A stretch of DNA of 20,310 nt from Symsagittifera roscoffensis (GCF_963678635.1 NW_026971220.1:1-20310), one strand, 5' to 3'; positions 1-8,737 are shown, counted from the stretch's first letter. Made by a program: numbers and translations. The notes: generated by a model not told the origin, from the letters alone.

Positions 1-540
1 CCCCTGGTTAAGATATACATGCAATTGTTTTAGTTATTTTTGGGCTGGGTAATGTTGCCTCACCTTCAAGCACCGAGCACGGATCATGGTGGGCATCGAA
101 CATCCGACCTTTCCACCGATCCTCACTTTTCTATTATTTTTGCACAATCATTTTCCAGTTTTTTTAGAAAGCTTTTATGCCAAGGAAGCGCTAAATGAAG
201 CTTCCAAAACTGTTTTTTTTAGTAAAACGAAGTTTTCTTAGCCTAAAGGACCAATTTTCATACACCGAATATTGCTCGATCGCGTTACTCGCTCGAAATG
301 AAAGAAAATATCAAAAATTTCAAACCAGTTTTTCGAACCAGGGGGTGGGGGGGGGGGGGGGGGAGGTCGATGCCGACGTTTGTCATATAGATATTCGACC
401 CCTTGACCACGCAAAGGGTCAAAGGGTCCCCACTTTGGTACTATTTTTAAGACCTCCATTTTTGGCTGGATGAATCTAAAATGTTCCTACGGGCACCTTC
501 GATGCCAATAGTTACTAATTTTGATCAAATCTGTCCATTC
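1..540. other. Non-coding, with G17 tract
   Basis: No gene is recognised. The stretch contains a pure G run of 17 (347-363) next to a cluster of CG-rich words that resemble the inside of the 'AGGGGCGGATT' element family seen at 966 and 1945 (for example 'ATTCGACCCC' at 391-400). Short open frames here are broken by low-complexity sequence and show no domain. Confidence 0.5.
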
Positions 541-807
541 AGTGTCAAAAACGCTTTTTGTGGCCTTATTTTCAAAAATGCGATTGGGGTATAGAAAAAT
601 TGGCCAAAATAGGGTCTTTTTAGTGCTTTAGTGCTTTGAAAGAGCTCAATTTGGAAAATCAATTAGGCCAAAAAAAGTCAAAAATGCAAGATCACCCCTG
701 GCTCTAATATGATACATCACTCGACCAATTTCAATGATTACTTAAGAAACTTGATTTTGCATGGAGAACAAAACAAAAAATTAAACACACCCGAATACAA
801 AGTTCCT
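541..807 (+). repeat. Direct repeat, copy 1 (~267 bp)
   Basis: The segment starting AGTGTCAAAAACGC recurs in the same orientation at 1049-1308 and aligns almost base for base. The largest difference is an extra TAGTGCTT unit here (around 630-645). Both copies follow a 'CATTC..' context and end near 'CCCGAATACAAA'. It is probably the non-coding interior of a dispersed element; no protein is apparent. Confidence 0.85.
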
Positions 808-965
808 GAAATAAAAGTGATGCTTATGTTATTCTATCGTAGTGTGTACCAATGTATCTAGTTTTAGTCAAAAAAATAAACAAATACATAAACGATATAC
901 AAAAACAAAACGATACTCAAATGGTATTATTTATCTGCTACTGAAGCAATCGTCTGTGATACCAT

Positions 966-1308
966 CAGGGGCGGATTTAGGGGGGGGGGGGGTGTGCACG
1001 CCTCCCCTCCCCTCCCCATTCAGGGATTCGACCCCCCTGCCGACCCAAAGTGTCAAAAACGCTTTTTGTGGCCTTATTTTCAAAAATGCGCCTGCCGTAT
1101 AGAAAAATTGGCCAAAATAGGGTCTTTTTAGTGCTTTGGAAGAGCTCAATTTGGAAAACCAATTAGGCCAAAAAAGGTCAAAAATGCAAGATCACCCCCT
1201 GGCTCTAATATGATACATCACTCGACCAATTCCAATGATTACTTAAGAAACTTGATTTTGCACGGAGAACAAAACAAAAAATTAAAACACCCCGAATACA
1301 AATTTCCT
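966..1308 (+). mobile_element. Fragment of CAGGGGCGGATTTAGG element with direct-repeat copy 2
   Basis: The left part (966-981) reads CAGGGGCGGATTTAGG, the same terminus as the complete element at 1945, and is followed by a G13 run (980-992). From 1049 it carries the second copy of the repeat at 541-807. No matching right inverted terminus is found, so this is a truncated or rearranged copy, and I infer that copy 1 at 541 belongs to the same family. Confidence 0.55.
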
Positions 1309-1944
1309 CCCCATTTTCAATGGTCGGAACAAAAAATTATAAATACTATACTAATGCTATAAAAGATCTCAGCAAATTAATGACGCACAAAAATGCCGTT
1401 AAGGTGCGAAAAAGTTGAATACATAATTTAAAGCTAGTGGAGAGAAGCCATGAAGTCATGGGGCTAATTTTCTACCTGAATCAAAGAGATCTCGGTTTTT
1501 GGAAACGCCAGACGAAGAATAACGATATGTAAGCTGGGTCGGATTTTGTTTCACTGGCGCCGAAAATGTCACAAGCGGCTGAATGAGCTTCGAGGCAACT
1601 ACAACCCTTTCGCGATTATGTTTGTCAAAACTCGGTTTCATAATTGATATTTATGAGCAACTGAAATTATTATAATAGAAAACAAAAGCTATTTAATTGA
1701 TTTGCATATTAGTGAAAAGAGCGTATAAATAAGTAATCACACGGTCGCAAAACGTGTTTTATTGACGTCGAAAATTGTCTTCAGCAAAGTAAAATTCACT
1801 TTCATGAAAAAAAGCTGACTCGATCAGCCAGAAACTATTTTTGAATTGCAATAACAATCGGTTTGTTAAAGCAGCTATCCAAATTAGCCACGAGCAAGAC
1901 TAAAAAAAAATTTTTAAATGACTTAATGATAATTGATAATAGAA
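1309..1944. other. Non-coding, nothing recognised
   Basis: AT-rich sequence with no exon, RNA gene or terminal repeat that I can support on either strand. A 61-codon minus-strand frame (1456-1641) has no recognisable domain. Confidence 0.5.
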
Positions 1945-2356
1945 CAGGGGCGGATCTAAGATTTTCTCTAGGGGTCGGATTTTCAAAAAAAAATTGAAAA
2001 TTTAGTTGACTATTTTTTTAGTTCGACCAAACTGATTTTACGAGCTCTCCCAAATCACTCTAAAACCCCATTTTGACCAAAAAAAAAAATGCCTGCGGCG
2101 CAGAAAATTTGAAAAAAGGGCATATTTAGGCACTTTTCAGAAAATTTTTACCAAAAAATCGCTTTTTTTGGCGCGCGCTCCCCCCCCCCCCAAAAATGTT
2201 GTATATATTGGCGTCGAGGGCGCCTTTACAAAAATTTTAGGGTCCGTCACCAAAAATGGACATCTCAAAATAGTACAAAGGGGGACCCTTTGGGCCGGCA
2301 GGGGGTCGAATTCCTGAAAAGGGGGGGCGTCCAACCCTCCCCTAAATCCGCTACTG
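1945..2356. mobile_element. Non-autonomous DNA transposon (CAGGGGCGGATCTAAG family), 412 bp
   Basis: Left terminus CAGGGGCGGATCTAAG (1945-1960) pairs with the inverted right terminus CCTAAATCCGCTACTG (2341-2356), 12 of 16 positions. Flanks TAATAGAA (1937-1944) and AAATAGAA (2357-2364) agree at 7 of 8, indicating an 8-bp target duplication, as made by the hAT superfamily. The interior is non-coding with poly-A patches and a C12 run (2180-2191). Related ends lie at 966 and 10387. The class is inferred from duplication length only. Confidence 0.7.
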
Positions 2357-2920
2357 AAATAGAATGATAAGTTTACGGATTTTGATTTCCTTGGATAAGA
2401 AGATGGTTAGTTACACTTCGTGCCAATTTAAATAGATATAATTTTATCAGAATGCGCAACTTGTTTCCCGAATTTAGATTTTCGAAATTAACTGTTTCGA
2501 ATAATTGACTGTCTTCATTCTTGTCTATATTTAAAAAAAAAACTTTCTCTTAATCGAGATCTGCATAACAAAATCATTACTGGAAAGCTTTAATCCTTCT
2601 CTCAACTCCTCAAAATGTTTCTTTGCTGATTTAATTTTGTCAGAAAAAACTGTTTAAAAATCTGGACCTTATTTAAAGTTAGAATCTCACAAGTCACCCT
2701 CTCCAATTATGTTGATAAAAACGTCTTGATAAAAAAGAGCATAAAAGACGCCCCAAATTCTACCAGAATTAATGATATTCGATCATGTAACGAGGTTGGG
2801 ATTCTAACTGTATATCTAAAAACAAAATTTGTTCACAGCAACTAAAAACGGTCAGCAATTCCAAGTTTTTCTTCATTAAAAAAAAATAAAAACGGCCAAG
2901 CATGACAATTTCCGGAACAC
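2357..2920. other. Non-coding, nothing recognised
   Basis: AT-rich sequence without a supportable exon, terminal repeat or RNA gene. Confidence 0.5.
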
Positions 2921-3020
2921 GACAATTCGCAAAAGACAACTCGCAAAAAAAGACAACTCGTAAAAATTAGCAATTAGGAGAACTCGTAAAATGCGATAAC
3001 TCGCAAAACAACTCGTAAGA
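2921..3020 (+). repeat. Degenerate tandem repeat, unit GACAACTCGYAAAA
   Basis: About six imperfect copies of a 13-15 bp unit (ACAATTCGCAAAA, ACAACTCGCAAAA, ACAACTCGTAAAA, AGAACTCGTAAAA, ATAACTCGCAAAA, ACAACTCGTAAGA) in direct orientation. It is a minisatellite-like patch with no sign of coding. Confidence 0.75.
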
Positions 3021-3540
3021 TAATCCCTTACTAACCCCAGAGCTTAGACCCGTAATCCCTCACTAAATATCCGTTAATTTCAAACTTAATTCAAAACAAT
3101 TAACACCAAAAACTAGGTCCAAAAATTTGATTGCACTATTTCGTAAATCATCATTTTGGTGTCTAAAAATGTTTCTATTAATTCGAATAATATTGCCTTT
3201 CACTGAAAATCAGCGCGGAATACAAATCTTGATTTTTGAAGATGTTGCCGAATAAACGTTGAAAAGTACGTTTTCTACACGTGTCTTTATTTTTAAGCAT
3301 TTTAACAATTTGAATTTTTAAGAAATTCGGTTCAGTTAAATGTGCATAGCAATTTGAAATCTTAGGTGGGAATGTACGCAAAAATAAACTTCAACAAAAA
3401 ATTTCAATCTGTTTGCAATACCTCTAGGGGCAAAATGAGAATTTTCCGAAACATTTTAGTGTCATTCAAAAAGAACAGAAACGGGCGCAAAACACCCTCG
3501 ATCTATTTATCAAAACGTAACAAGCTTCGTTTCTGAGGAG
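3021..3540. other. Non-coding, nothing recognised
   Basis: AT-rich sequence. A 67-codon minus-strand frame (3178-3381) has no domain and is ignored. Confidence 0.45.
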
Positions 3541-3559
3541 TGTGCATCAAACATGACCA

Positions 3560-3970
3560 AATTTACGTCGGTTGCAGAGCGATTCAACGCAAAAGAGACT
3601 TTGAAGTTGTGTCAAAGACCGCATCGGACATCGCAATTCCGTTCGATCAAATACAGGAATAAGGACTAGCGGTTGAATACAGAAAAGACAGACTTCTGGA
3701 AGAAAGCAAAATCCTTTATTGCGCTGGCGCTCATTCCTGAATTTGACTTGAAGTTGGCACTAGAAGCTCTCTACACCACAACTGAGAATGAGCAGCTCCG
3801 TTTGTATCTTGATTATTTCGAGAAAACGTAAGTTGGGGAATATATAAGTGGATCTCTACGAAAAGATCCAGATTTCACAACAAATATTTGGAATCAGTTC
3901 AACAATGCGATAAATGGAAATCAAAAACTAACAATTTGGTCGAAGGATGACATAGTGCTTTTCCATTAGG
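3560..3970 (+). pseudogene. MULE (Mutator-like) transposase C-terminal remnant
   Basis: Reading the plus strand, codons around 3650-3960 give a peptide with the conserved C-terminal arrangement of FLYWCH-associated MULE transposases: 'DFWKKAKSFIALALIPEFD', then an acidic-helical stretch ending 'LDYFEKT', a stop codon where Y-(I/V)-G is expected, 'VGEYI', 'DPDFTTNIWNQF', and, after a frame change, 'TNNLVEG' near 3935-3957. The family normally has FxP..DV..AF..L, YFE.TYVG, W and TNN.VEGW in this order. At least two stops and one frameshift make it non-functional. The DNA-binding FLYWCH part and first catalytic Asp block are absent or unrecognisable. It is more decayed than, and not identical to, the transposase at 6803-7710. 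Confidence 0.7.
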
Positions 3971-4029
3971 AATGAAATATGCTCACCCCACTGTATCAAA
4001 ACTCTTTCAGTAAACAAGGAAGGAGCATA

Positions 4030-4160
4030 GTTTAACTAAAAATCGCCTGATTCGATTCAAATCCGGAGAAAAGCCCTTCGTCCTGTTTAGTTTAACCAAA
4101 AATTGTTTAGCCAAAAATTTGATTTGATTCAAATCCGGAGAAAAGTCCTTGGTCATGTCC
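4030..4160 (+). repeat. Local tandem duplication, ~73 bp period
   Basis: ATTCAAATCCGGAGAAAAG at 4054-4072 recurs at 4127-4145, with similar flanking text (TTTAACTAAAAATC / TTTAGCCAAAAATT before, CCCTTCGTCCTGT / TCCTTGGTCATGT after). It is a two-copy, diverged tandem duplication lying just after the transposase remnant. Confidence 0.7.
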
Positions 4161-4178
4161 TAAAATGAAAATTAGCGG

Positions 4179-4428
4179 TCGCTCTTTTGCCCGATTTCCA
4201 CTTTTGCAACACAAGGCCGCTATTTGCTTTTTAATTGTCAAATGAGCTAGAAGGTCAGCTTAAAAACAAACAAAAATACGCAAGTTATCTCTTAATTTTC
4301 TGCTTGTCTAATTTGATTGTCTAATTTCCTAAGCCCCAAAATTTAGTCTTCATAAAAAACCTAGTAAGACCACTCGTTACACCACTATAGGGATGCTCGT
4401 ATGAGGTGGCGGGAAACGTAAAAGAGCC
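4179..4428. mobile_element. Relic of GGCTCTTTTTCC-family MITE (family C)
   Basis: The right part matches the intact family C copy at 8963-9167: a 'CTTCATAA..AACC..GT.A.ACCACTCGTTA' block at 4350-4382 followed by 'GAGGTGGCGGGAAACGTAAAAGAGCC' style terminus ending at 4428. The left end around 4179 (GTCGCTCTTTTG) is degraded, so that boundary is approximate. Non-coding. Confidence 0.5.
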
Positions 4429-4484
4429 AATTTGAAAATTCCACTTTTGTTTGTTTTGTCCAGATAATTAAAATAACGACTCTC

Positions 4485-5600
4485 TTGCAGGTTCTCAACT
4501 CCATTGATATAAATTACAAAGCGCAAACCTCCCCCCAGGTCACATCGCGTGATTATTATTTTTACGATTTATCGAGTGGTTTTACAGCCGCGTTTGACAG
4601 GGTGGATCGTAGCATGTTTTTTCGTCGCCTAGAAGTTGGGATCCGGGGTAATTTGCTGCGTCTCATGAAAGTCTACTTCTCTGGTCGCACGTTCCAAGTT
4701 GTATGTGAAGGTGCTAAGTCTGTTAGCCGCTCTAAGTCAGCTGGAGTCTGCCAAGCATCTTGGTTAGGCCCCGTACTCTGGCTAATCCACTTTGCAGGCA
4801 TCCGCGGTTCATCTGTTGAAAACGACGAGTCAACGCGCATTTACACTTTTGCGGACGATCACAGTATCAAAAAATCAACAGAATCTAGAACATGCAGTAG
4901 TGCTGACGCAGCACCTAAATAGTGCGAAGACCATCGCATTGCGATGGAGCCACCTAAGCGGGTGCTCACCACTTTCTCACTAATTGGTAACAACCCAAAA
5001 ACTGCCACCCTCCAGGGTCTCCAGATCGGCAGAAGATTGACTATGAAATGTCATTTTGACGAAGTTGTTAGCCGAGCTTCCTTGAATACATCTCAGTTCC
5101 TCCGCCTTTACCTACCACACCACACCACAGAATAGAAAACGCGTAGACATGTTTGGTCTTTTATTGCGCACGGTATGCCAGGGTACATCCACGCGACCGA
5201 CGCTCAGCTAAACAGACTAGACGTTTGTTAGAAACGCTTCTATAAACTGCCAAGCTGTGGCCTACCACCTCTTTCCTGGTTTCCTGGCGGCATCATGTCA
5301 GTATGATGTGCTTCCTTTATCGCATCATAGTCTTAGGCAGAAGTTCAGCAAATACTCATCGCCTTATCCCCCCCCCCCCCCCCGTCTGATATCCCGATAT
5401 ATTGAACTTTAGGCAGTATCAAAACGACACCAGTTCACTTTAGAGACCAGAACAGCACTAGACTGCGCTGTCTAGAGAACAAGGTCGAGAGTACTGAAGG
5501 CATGTAATAACCTTCCCTCAGACACTATAACGTAGCTTCTGGAGTTGACAAACTGTCCTCCTTCAAACTGAACATTGCTAAACTGTATAAACACCTGTAG
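4485..5600 (+). pseudogene. Non-LTR retrotransposon (LINE) reverse transcriptase remnant
   Basis: The first frame (4485-4922) carries reverse transcriptase landmarks in order: 'FTAAFDRVDRSMFFRRL' (palm, first Asp region), 'GIRGNLLRLMKVYFSGR', a degraded 'SAGVCQASWLGPVLW' where the family has SGVPQGS.LGP, and 'YTFADDHSI' with the catalytic FADD box. Thereafter the sequence changes frame: 4944-5135 gives 'LQGLQIGRRLTMKCHFDEVV', the usual post-RT segment (LG..ID..L.W..H), and 5480-5580 gives 'VDKLSSFKLNIAKLYK' after a degraded 'LPS' motif, the usual LINE C-terminus. A C16 run at 5368-5383 interrupts it. Several stops and frameshifts make it dead. No endonuclease domain or 3' tail was recognised. 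It is diverged from the LINE at 15246-18118, so it is a different family. Confidence 0.85.
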
Positions 5601-5876
5601 ATTTTTAAAAAAACCACGTTGAGTAGAAAGATCAGCTCGTTTCCAGTAACCCTCTCCTTGTTTCTTATTTAACTGAGGCTATTTCTATGAGGCTGCTCAC
5701 AATGATTTGCCGTTTCAAATCATGCAAAAAAAATACGGGTTTGAAAGGTTTGAAAAACTTTTCTAACATGAACGCAAATTGCCAATGAAGAATTCATAGA
5801 CCACTTAATAGTGTTATTGACTCCCCCCTGCAAAATTTATTCAGTAAATTTTCTCTTCACATAATTCTATTGTTGT
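5601..5876. other. Non-coding, nothing recognised
   Basis: No exon or terminal repeat that I can support between the LINE remnant and the MITE at 5885. Confidence 0.4.
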
Positions 5877-5884
5877 AAGAATTG

Positions 5885-6096
5885 GGCTCTTTTCCAGTCC
5901 CCCCTTTCAAAACACCGAGTTTTATGTTTGTTTTACGTGTTATTACGGCTAAATGCGTGATGTTACGCTGTAAAATATCAAGAACAAATCTGTTCACAGT
6001 TGTCGATTTGTTCACCACGCCAAATTTCATTGCCTTATGACAACGTTAAATAAGCTTTTCAAATTTGAAATTGAAAGGGGGAACTGGAAAAGAGCC
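5885..6096 (+). mobile_element. MITE family A, copy 1 (212 bp)
   Basis: Terminal inverted repeats begin GGCTCTTTTCCAGT and end ACTGGAAAAGAGCC, followed inward by C/G tracts. The flanks are a perfect 8-bp direct repeat, AAGAATTG at 5877-5884 and again at 6097-6104. The interior (TTTACGTGTTATTACGGC...) is non-coding and matches the copies at 11027-11238 (inverted) and 11979-12193 (same orientation) closely. An 8-bp duplication is typical of hAT elements; the GG terminus with 8-9 bp duplications also occurs in Merlin. The superfamily is therefore not settled. Confidence 0.92.
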
Positions 6097-6114
6097 AAGA
6101 ATTGTAAGAACTAA

Positions 6115-6190
6115 TTAGTTTATAATTTGGATCAATTGAGCAATCTCCCCCCCCCATTCTGGCGTGGGGGGAGATAGCTCAATAGGTACT
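6115..6190. repeat. Inverted pair of GGGGGGAGAT(A/T)GCTCAAT units
   Basis: ATCAATTGAGCAATCTCCCCCC (6131 onward) and GGGGGGAGATAGCTCAATAGG (6166-6186) face each other around a short spacer. The same unit occurs twice in direct orientation at 9366-9440, and a shorter form bounds the element at 18627-18753. The unit includes a sequence close to a tRNA A box (TAGCTCAATAGG). It abuts the left terminus of the MULE element. Confidence 0.6.
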
Positions 6191-6199
6191 TGAGACATG

Positions 6200-6312
6200 T
6201 TTATAACGGTGCATAGACATTTGTGTCCAAGACATTTGTGTCCTTGACAAAACAGTCCGAAATGATAAAATTGTACCAGACATTTATGTCCCAGACAAAA
6301 TTGTCCGAAATG
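6200..6312 (+). repeat. Left terminal inverted repeat of MULE, six sub-repeats
   Basis: It starts TTTATAACGG and continues as six ~15 bp units: GACATTTGTGTCC, GACATTTGTGTCC, GACAAAACAGTCC, GATAAAATTGTACC, GACATTTATGTCC, GACAAAATTGTCC. Most units are themselves short palindromes of GGACA and TGTCC. The order of units is the same as in the reverse complement of 8627-8737. Confidence 0.8.
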
Positions 6313-6470
6313 GTTTTGCGAAATTAATTTCTTTGATTTGACCTTGTGATCTTTAATGCGTTGTTCTTTTGAGGTTGTTTGATCGTTCTTTAAGTAGATT
6401 TTATGCGTACCAATTAACCATAGAACAGTCAAAGTGAGACAAAACTTTCAAGAAAATTTTGAAATTTAAA

Positions 6471-6545
6471 AGCGCATTTGGCCGAGTGATGAAGTCATAA
6501 GTCTCAAGGTCAAAAGGTTTGAAGTTCAAAGCTCGGGCTCGACAA
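6471..6545 (+). other. tRNA-like (Ser/Leu-type) sequence, probably SINE head or tRNA relic
   Basis: TTTGGCCGAGTGATGAAG (6477-6494) is close to the D-arm / A box of serine and leucine tRNAs (TGGCCGAGTGGTTAAG), and GAAGTTCAAAGCTC (6521-6534) resembles the T-loop B box. The spacing suits a tRNA with a long variable arm. I could not form a convincing anticodon stem or a full acceptor stem, so it is more likely a polymerase III-derived repeat fragment than a functional tRNA. Confidence 0.4.
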
Positions 6546-6802
6546 AAAATTTTCGTAATTTAGTCAATATTTGAAATTAAAAAACCCAAAAATGGGTAAA
6601 CTAGGGCAAAGTTGAAATGGGTTGACTTGATTGAGCCAAAAGGGAAGAGGGTGGGAAAAGCTTAATTACATTGATCATTTTGCCGTTTTCAAATCGGGTC
6701 TAGCTCAATTTTGAAATTTTCTGGCAAAAAGTTCAACTTAGAAAAATTTATTGAAAATTATTGCTTCGCAATATCAACTTTGGAAAATAAATTGACTTTA
6801 AA

Positions 6803-7710
6803 TTATAGTTTGATGTTGCTGCTGCACTCTATTAGGAAACTCAGAAGTTTACTTGGGTCGTAGGCCGCAACCAATTCTGAAAGGTTTTTGTCAAGTTTGA
6901 CATAAAGAGGTTTTTTATAACGTGACACTCTTTGCCCGGCACACATTTTTTCGATCAAGATTTCAGCGTTTTTCTGTTCGTCTTGAAATTTTTCTATGAG
7001 TTTGGGAAATGATGGGTGCTTGCCATTCACGAGTTTGACGAAGTTGCTATTCCAACCTTCAACAGCATTGTTGGTTCTGGGTCGCCCGGTTATTACACGT
7101 TGATGACAACTCCAGCTGTCAACGTCAAATCTGGGGTTTTGACGAGTTCCATTTGCCGCCGAGAGCCGACCAACGTAATTGTCCTCAAAGTAATTGAAGA
7201 TTGGGTGGGCTGTCTCAGGGCATGTCTTCTGAAGAGTTTCGAAAGCAGTAGAAACATCACTTACAGGCAGGAAGCGTGGATGGTGTATATCTGAAAGAAC
7301 CCACTCGGGGCCGTAGAAAAGGTGCCATCGCAGAACCAATCATCAGCTCCACTGAGAATGTCGAGTCCCGGAAGAGTGGTGAAAACCATTATTCGCTTGG
7401 TATCATTAGGTCCAGAGTCAAAATGAAGTACGGAAAGAATTGTTTGACGGGGTGGCTCATCTGACACAACTGCTCTTGTTTTGAGAGCTGTCCTGAATTT
7501 TCGTTTTTCAATATCGGCTGGATCGGGAAAATGACTGTGATCATTTATGATAGTGACGTTATCTGGGAAGTGCGCACACGGCCATTGCATTTCGATAAAA
7601 CACATCGCCACGAAATTGAGGTGTCTGTTAGAATCCGATGTTTGAAGTATGCGTATGCATCATAAACTAGCATTTCGTTGTTTTTATTTGTCATAAGAAT
7701 TTCCATTGTC
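6803..7710 (-). pseudogene. FLYWCH-MULE transposase, frameshifted and internally deleted
   Basis: Read on the minus strand. An N-terminal FLYWCH zinc finger starts near 7682 ('LVYDAYAYFKHR', then 'SWRCVLSKC' with its two Cys codons at about 7604 and 7589). After a frame change its H-x-H pair follows ('DHSHFPD', about 7539-7531). Next come 'LKTRAV' and 'DDWFCDGTF', with the first catalytic Asp at about 7329, then 'FFQIYTIH', ending at 7276. There the frame changes again and resumes directly at 'RFLPVSDVSTAF', 'YFEDNYVGRL', 'PRTNNAVEGW' and the C-terminus at 6803. The roughly 130-150 residues that normally lie between YTIH and RFLPV, including the second catalytic Asp block, are missing, so the junction at about 7276 is a clean internal deletion. 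DNA transposases of this type bind their own termini and cut and paste the element; this one cannot. Identification is confident from motif order; the boundary upstream of 7682 is uncertain. Confidence 0.88.
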
Positions 7711-7779
7711 AACACGAACTCGAGAGCAATAACAATGAAATTATGATCTCTCGTGTCTACGTTTGGCAACATTATCAAT

Positions 7780-8615
7780 CAAGATATAATTGTGTAGGTA
7801 TGTGTAAATGATTTGAGTCCTGTGTTAATTTCGTCTCTAATTTGCTACGCGAAGTAATTTCTGGTCTAAGTGCTCAGTTGCGTGGCCTTATTGATTTAAT
7901 CCTTCCTATTGAGAGCTTATCAAATTAATCCGGTCATTAACTAGTGTGGCAATGGTTCCCCCCTTTTTAACTCTAAACAACTTAACACCCTACAATTTCA
8001 CTCCCTACTTTTTGTTGCCTTAGCAATATAACATCGCTACATTTTAAAACAATTTCTATGACTTAACACCGTTTTAATCCAAATGAAAAGAAAACTTACT
8101 TCAAAGGGGATTTCGGTAACCATCAAAGAATTAAACGAGAGAAATTTTTGCCATGTTAAGCCAGACAAATTTGCGCTACTTAATTCGCGTAAGTTTTGAA
8201 TAGAAATGACCTTGCAAATGATTTCAATGAAACGTTTCAAACCAAAATGAAATGGCCTTGCCAATATTTTCAATGAATCATTCCAAAATGAACCAAAAAC
8301 AAGCAATAGTTCAATGAACTTCAAAAGCCCGCAAATAATTAGACGTCCTTTGACTAATATGGCCTGATTTTCTAGACATTTTCAGCCGGTATAGAAATTA
8401 AAAAAAGGTTTAACCAATGCCAAAAGCCTTAAAGTCATTATTTTTAGAATCATTCTCGAACTTAAACTTATGACCTGATCGCTTTGTCAGCTTTTTTTGA
8501 ACTGTTGGCACATAAACGCAAAGCTAAAGGGTTTGCCAGCCCCTAGTCCCAACCTAGCATCCCAAAAATAAAGGCGATTGTCCTGGGAATAAATTGCTAA
8601 GGCACGAGTCATGTT
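7780..8615. other. Non-coding part of MULE, nothing recognised
   Basis: This lies upstream of the minus-strand transposase and inside the right terminus, so it would hold the transposase promoter. No motif is recognisable. The 95-codon minus-strand frame at 8037-8324 shows no domain. Confidence 0.45.
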
Positions 8616-8626
8616 CTGGACAATTT

Positions 8627-8737
8627 TGGGACAATTTTGTCTGGGAACCAAATGTCTTGGACACTTTTTGCATTTTGGACTGTTTTTGCCGGGACATAAA
8701 TGTCTGGGACACAAATGTCCTGACACGGTTTATAACC
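8627..8737 (-). repeat. Right terminal inverted repeat of MULE, six sub-repeats
   Basis: Read on the minus strand from 8737 it begins GGTTATAAACCG and gives GACATTTGTGTCC, GACATTTATGTCC, GCAAAAACAGTCC, GCAAAAAGTGTCC, GACATTTGGTTCC, GACAAAATTGTCC, matching the left terminus unit for unit. One extra GGACAATTTTG unit (8618-8628) follows on the inner side. Confidence 0.8.

Larger units (their letters stand above)
6200..8737 (-). mobile_element. Mutator-like DNA transposon (MULE), ~2.5 kb, defective
   Basis: Two inverted blocks, 6200-6312 and 8627-8737, align collinearly unit by unit and enclose a minus-strand FLYWCH-MULE transposase pseudogene. Long terminal inverted repeats around a single transposase gene are the MULE layout, so I infer that the blocks are the element's ends. 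Target duplications are weak: ACTTGA occurs just outside both ends (6188-6193 and 8738-8743), but the full 9 bp expected for this superfamily agrees only in part. The transposase lacks its middle, so the copy cannot be autonomous. A tRNA-like segment lies at 6471-6545. The remainder between gene and ends is non-coding. Confidence 0.7.

Noticed and set aside
195-473. 92-codon frame with Gly run
   Set aside because: It depends on a G17 homopolymer, shows no domain, and has a matching spurious Pro-run frame on the other strand.
2921-3020. Telomere-like repeat
   Set aside because: The unit ACAACTCGYAAAA is not a known telomere motif and is imperfect.
6200-6312. CRISPR-like array
   Set aside because: The ~15 bp units are contiguous, without spacers, and form transposon termini in a eukaryotic sequence.
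6115-6432. 105-codon minus-strand frame with repeated CLGHK/CQGHK motifs
   Set aside because: The apparent peptide repeat is only the translation of the terminal sub-repeats of the MULE.
7016-7294. 92-codon plus-strand frame opposite the transposase
   Set aside because: Antisense of the well-supported MULE C-terminal motifs.
8037-8324. 95-codon minus-strand frame inside the MULE
   Set aside because: Phe/Leu/Ser-rich translation of AT-rich DNA with no domain and no relation to MULE proteins.
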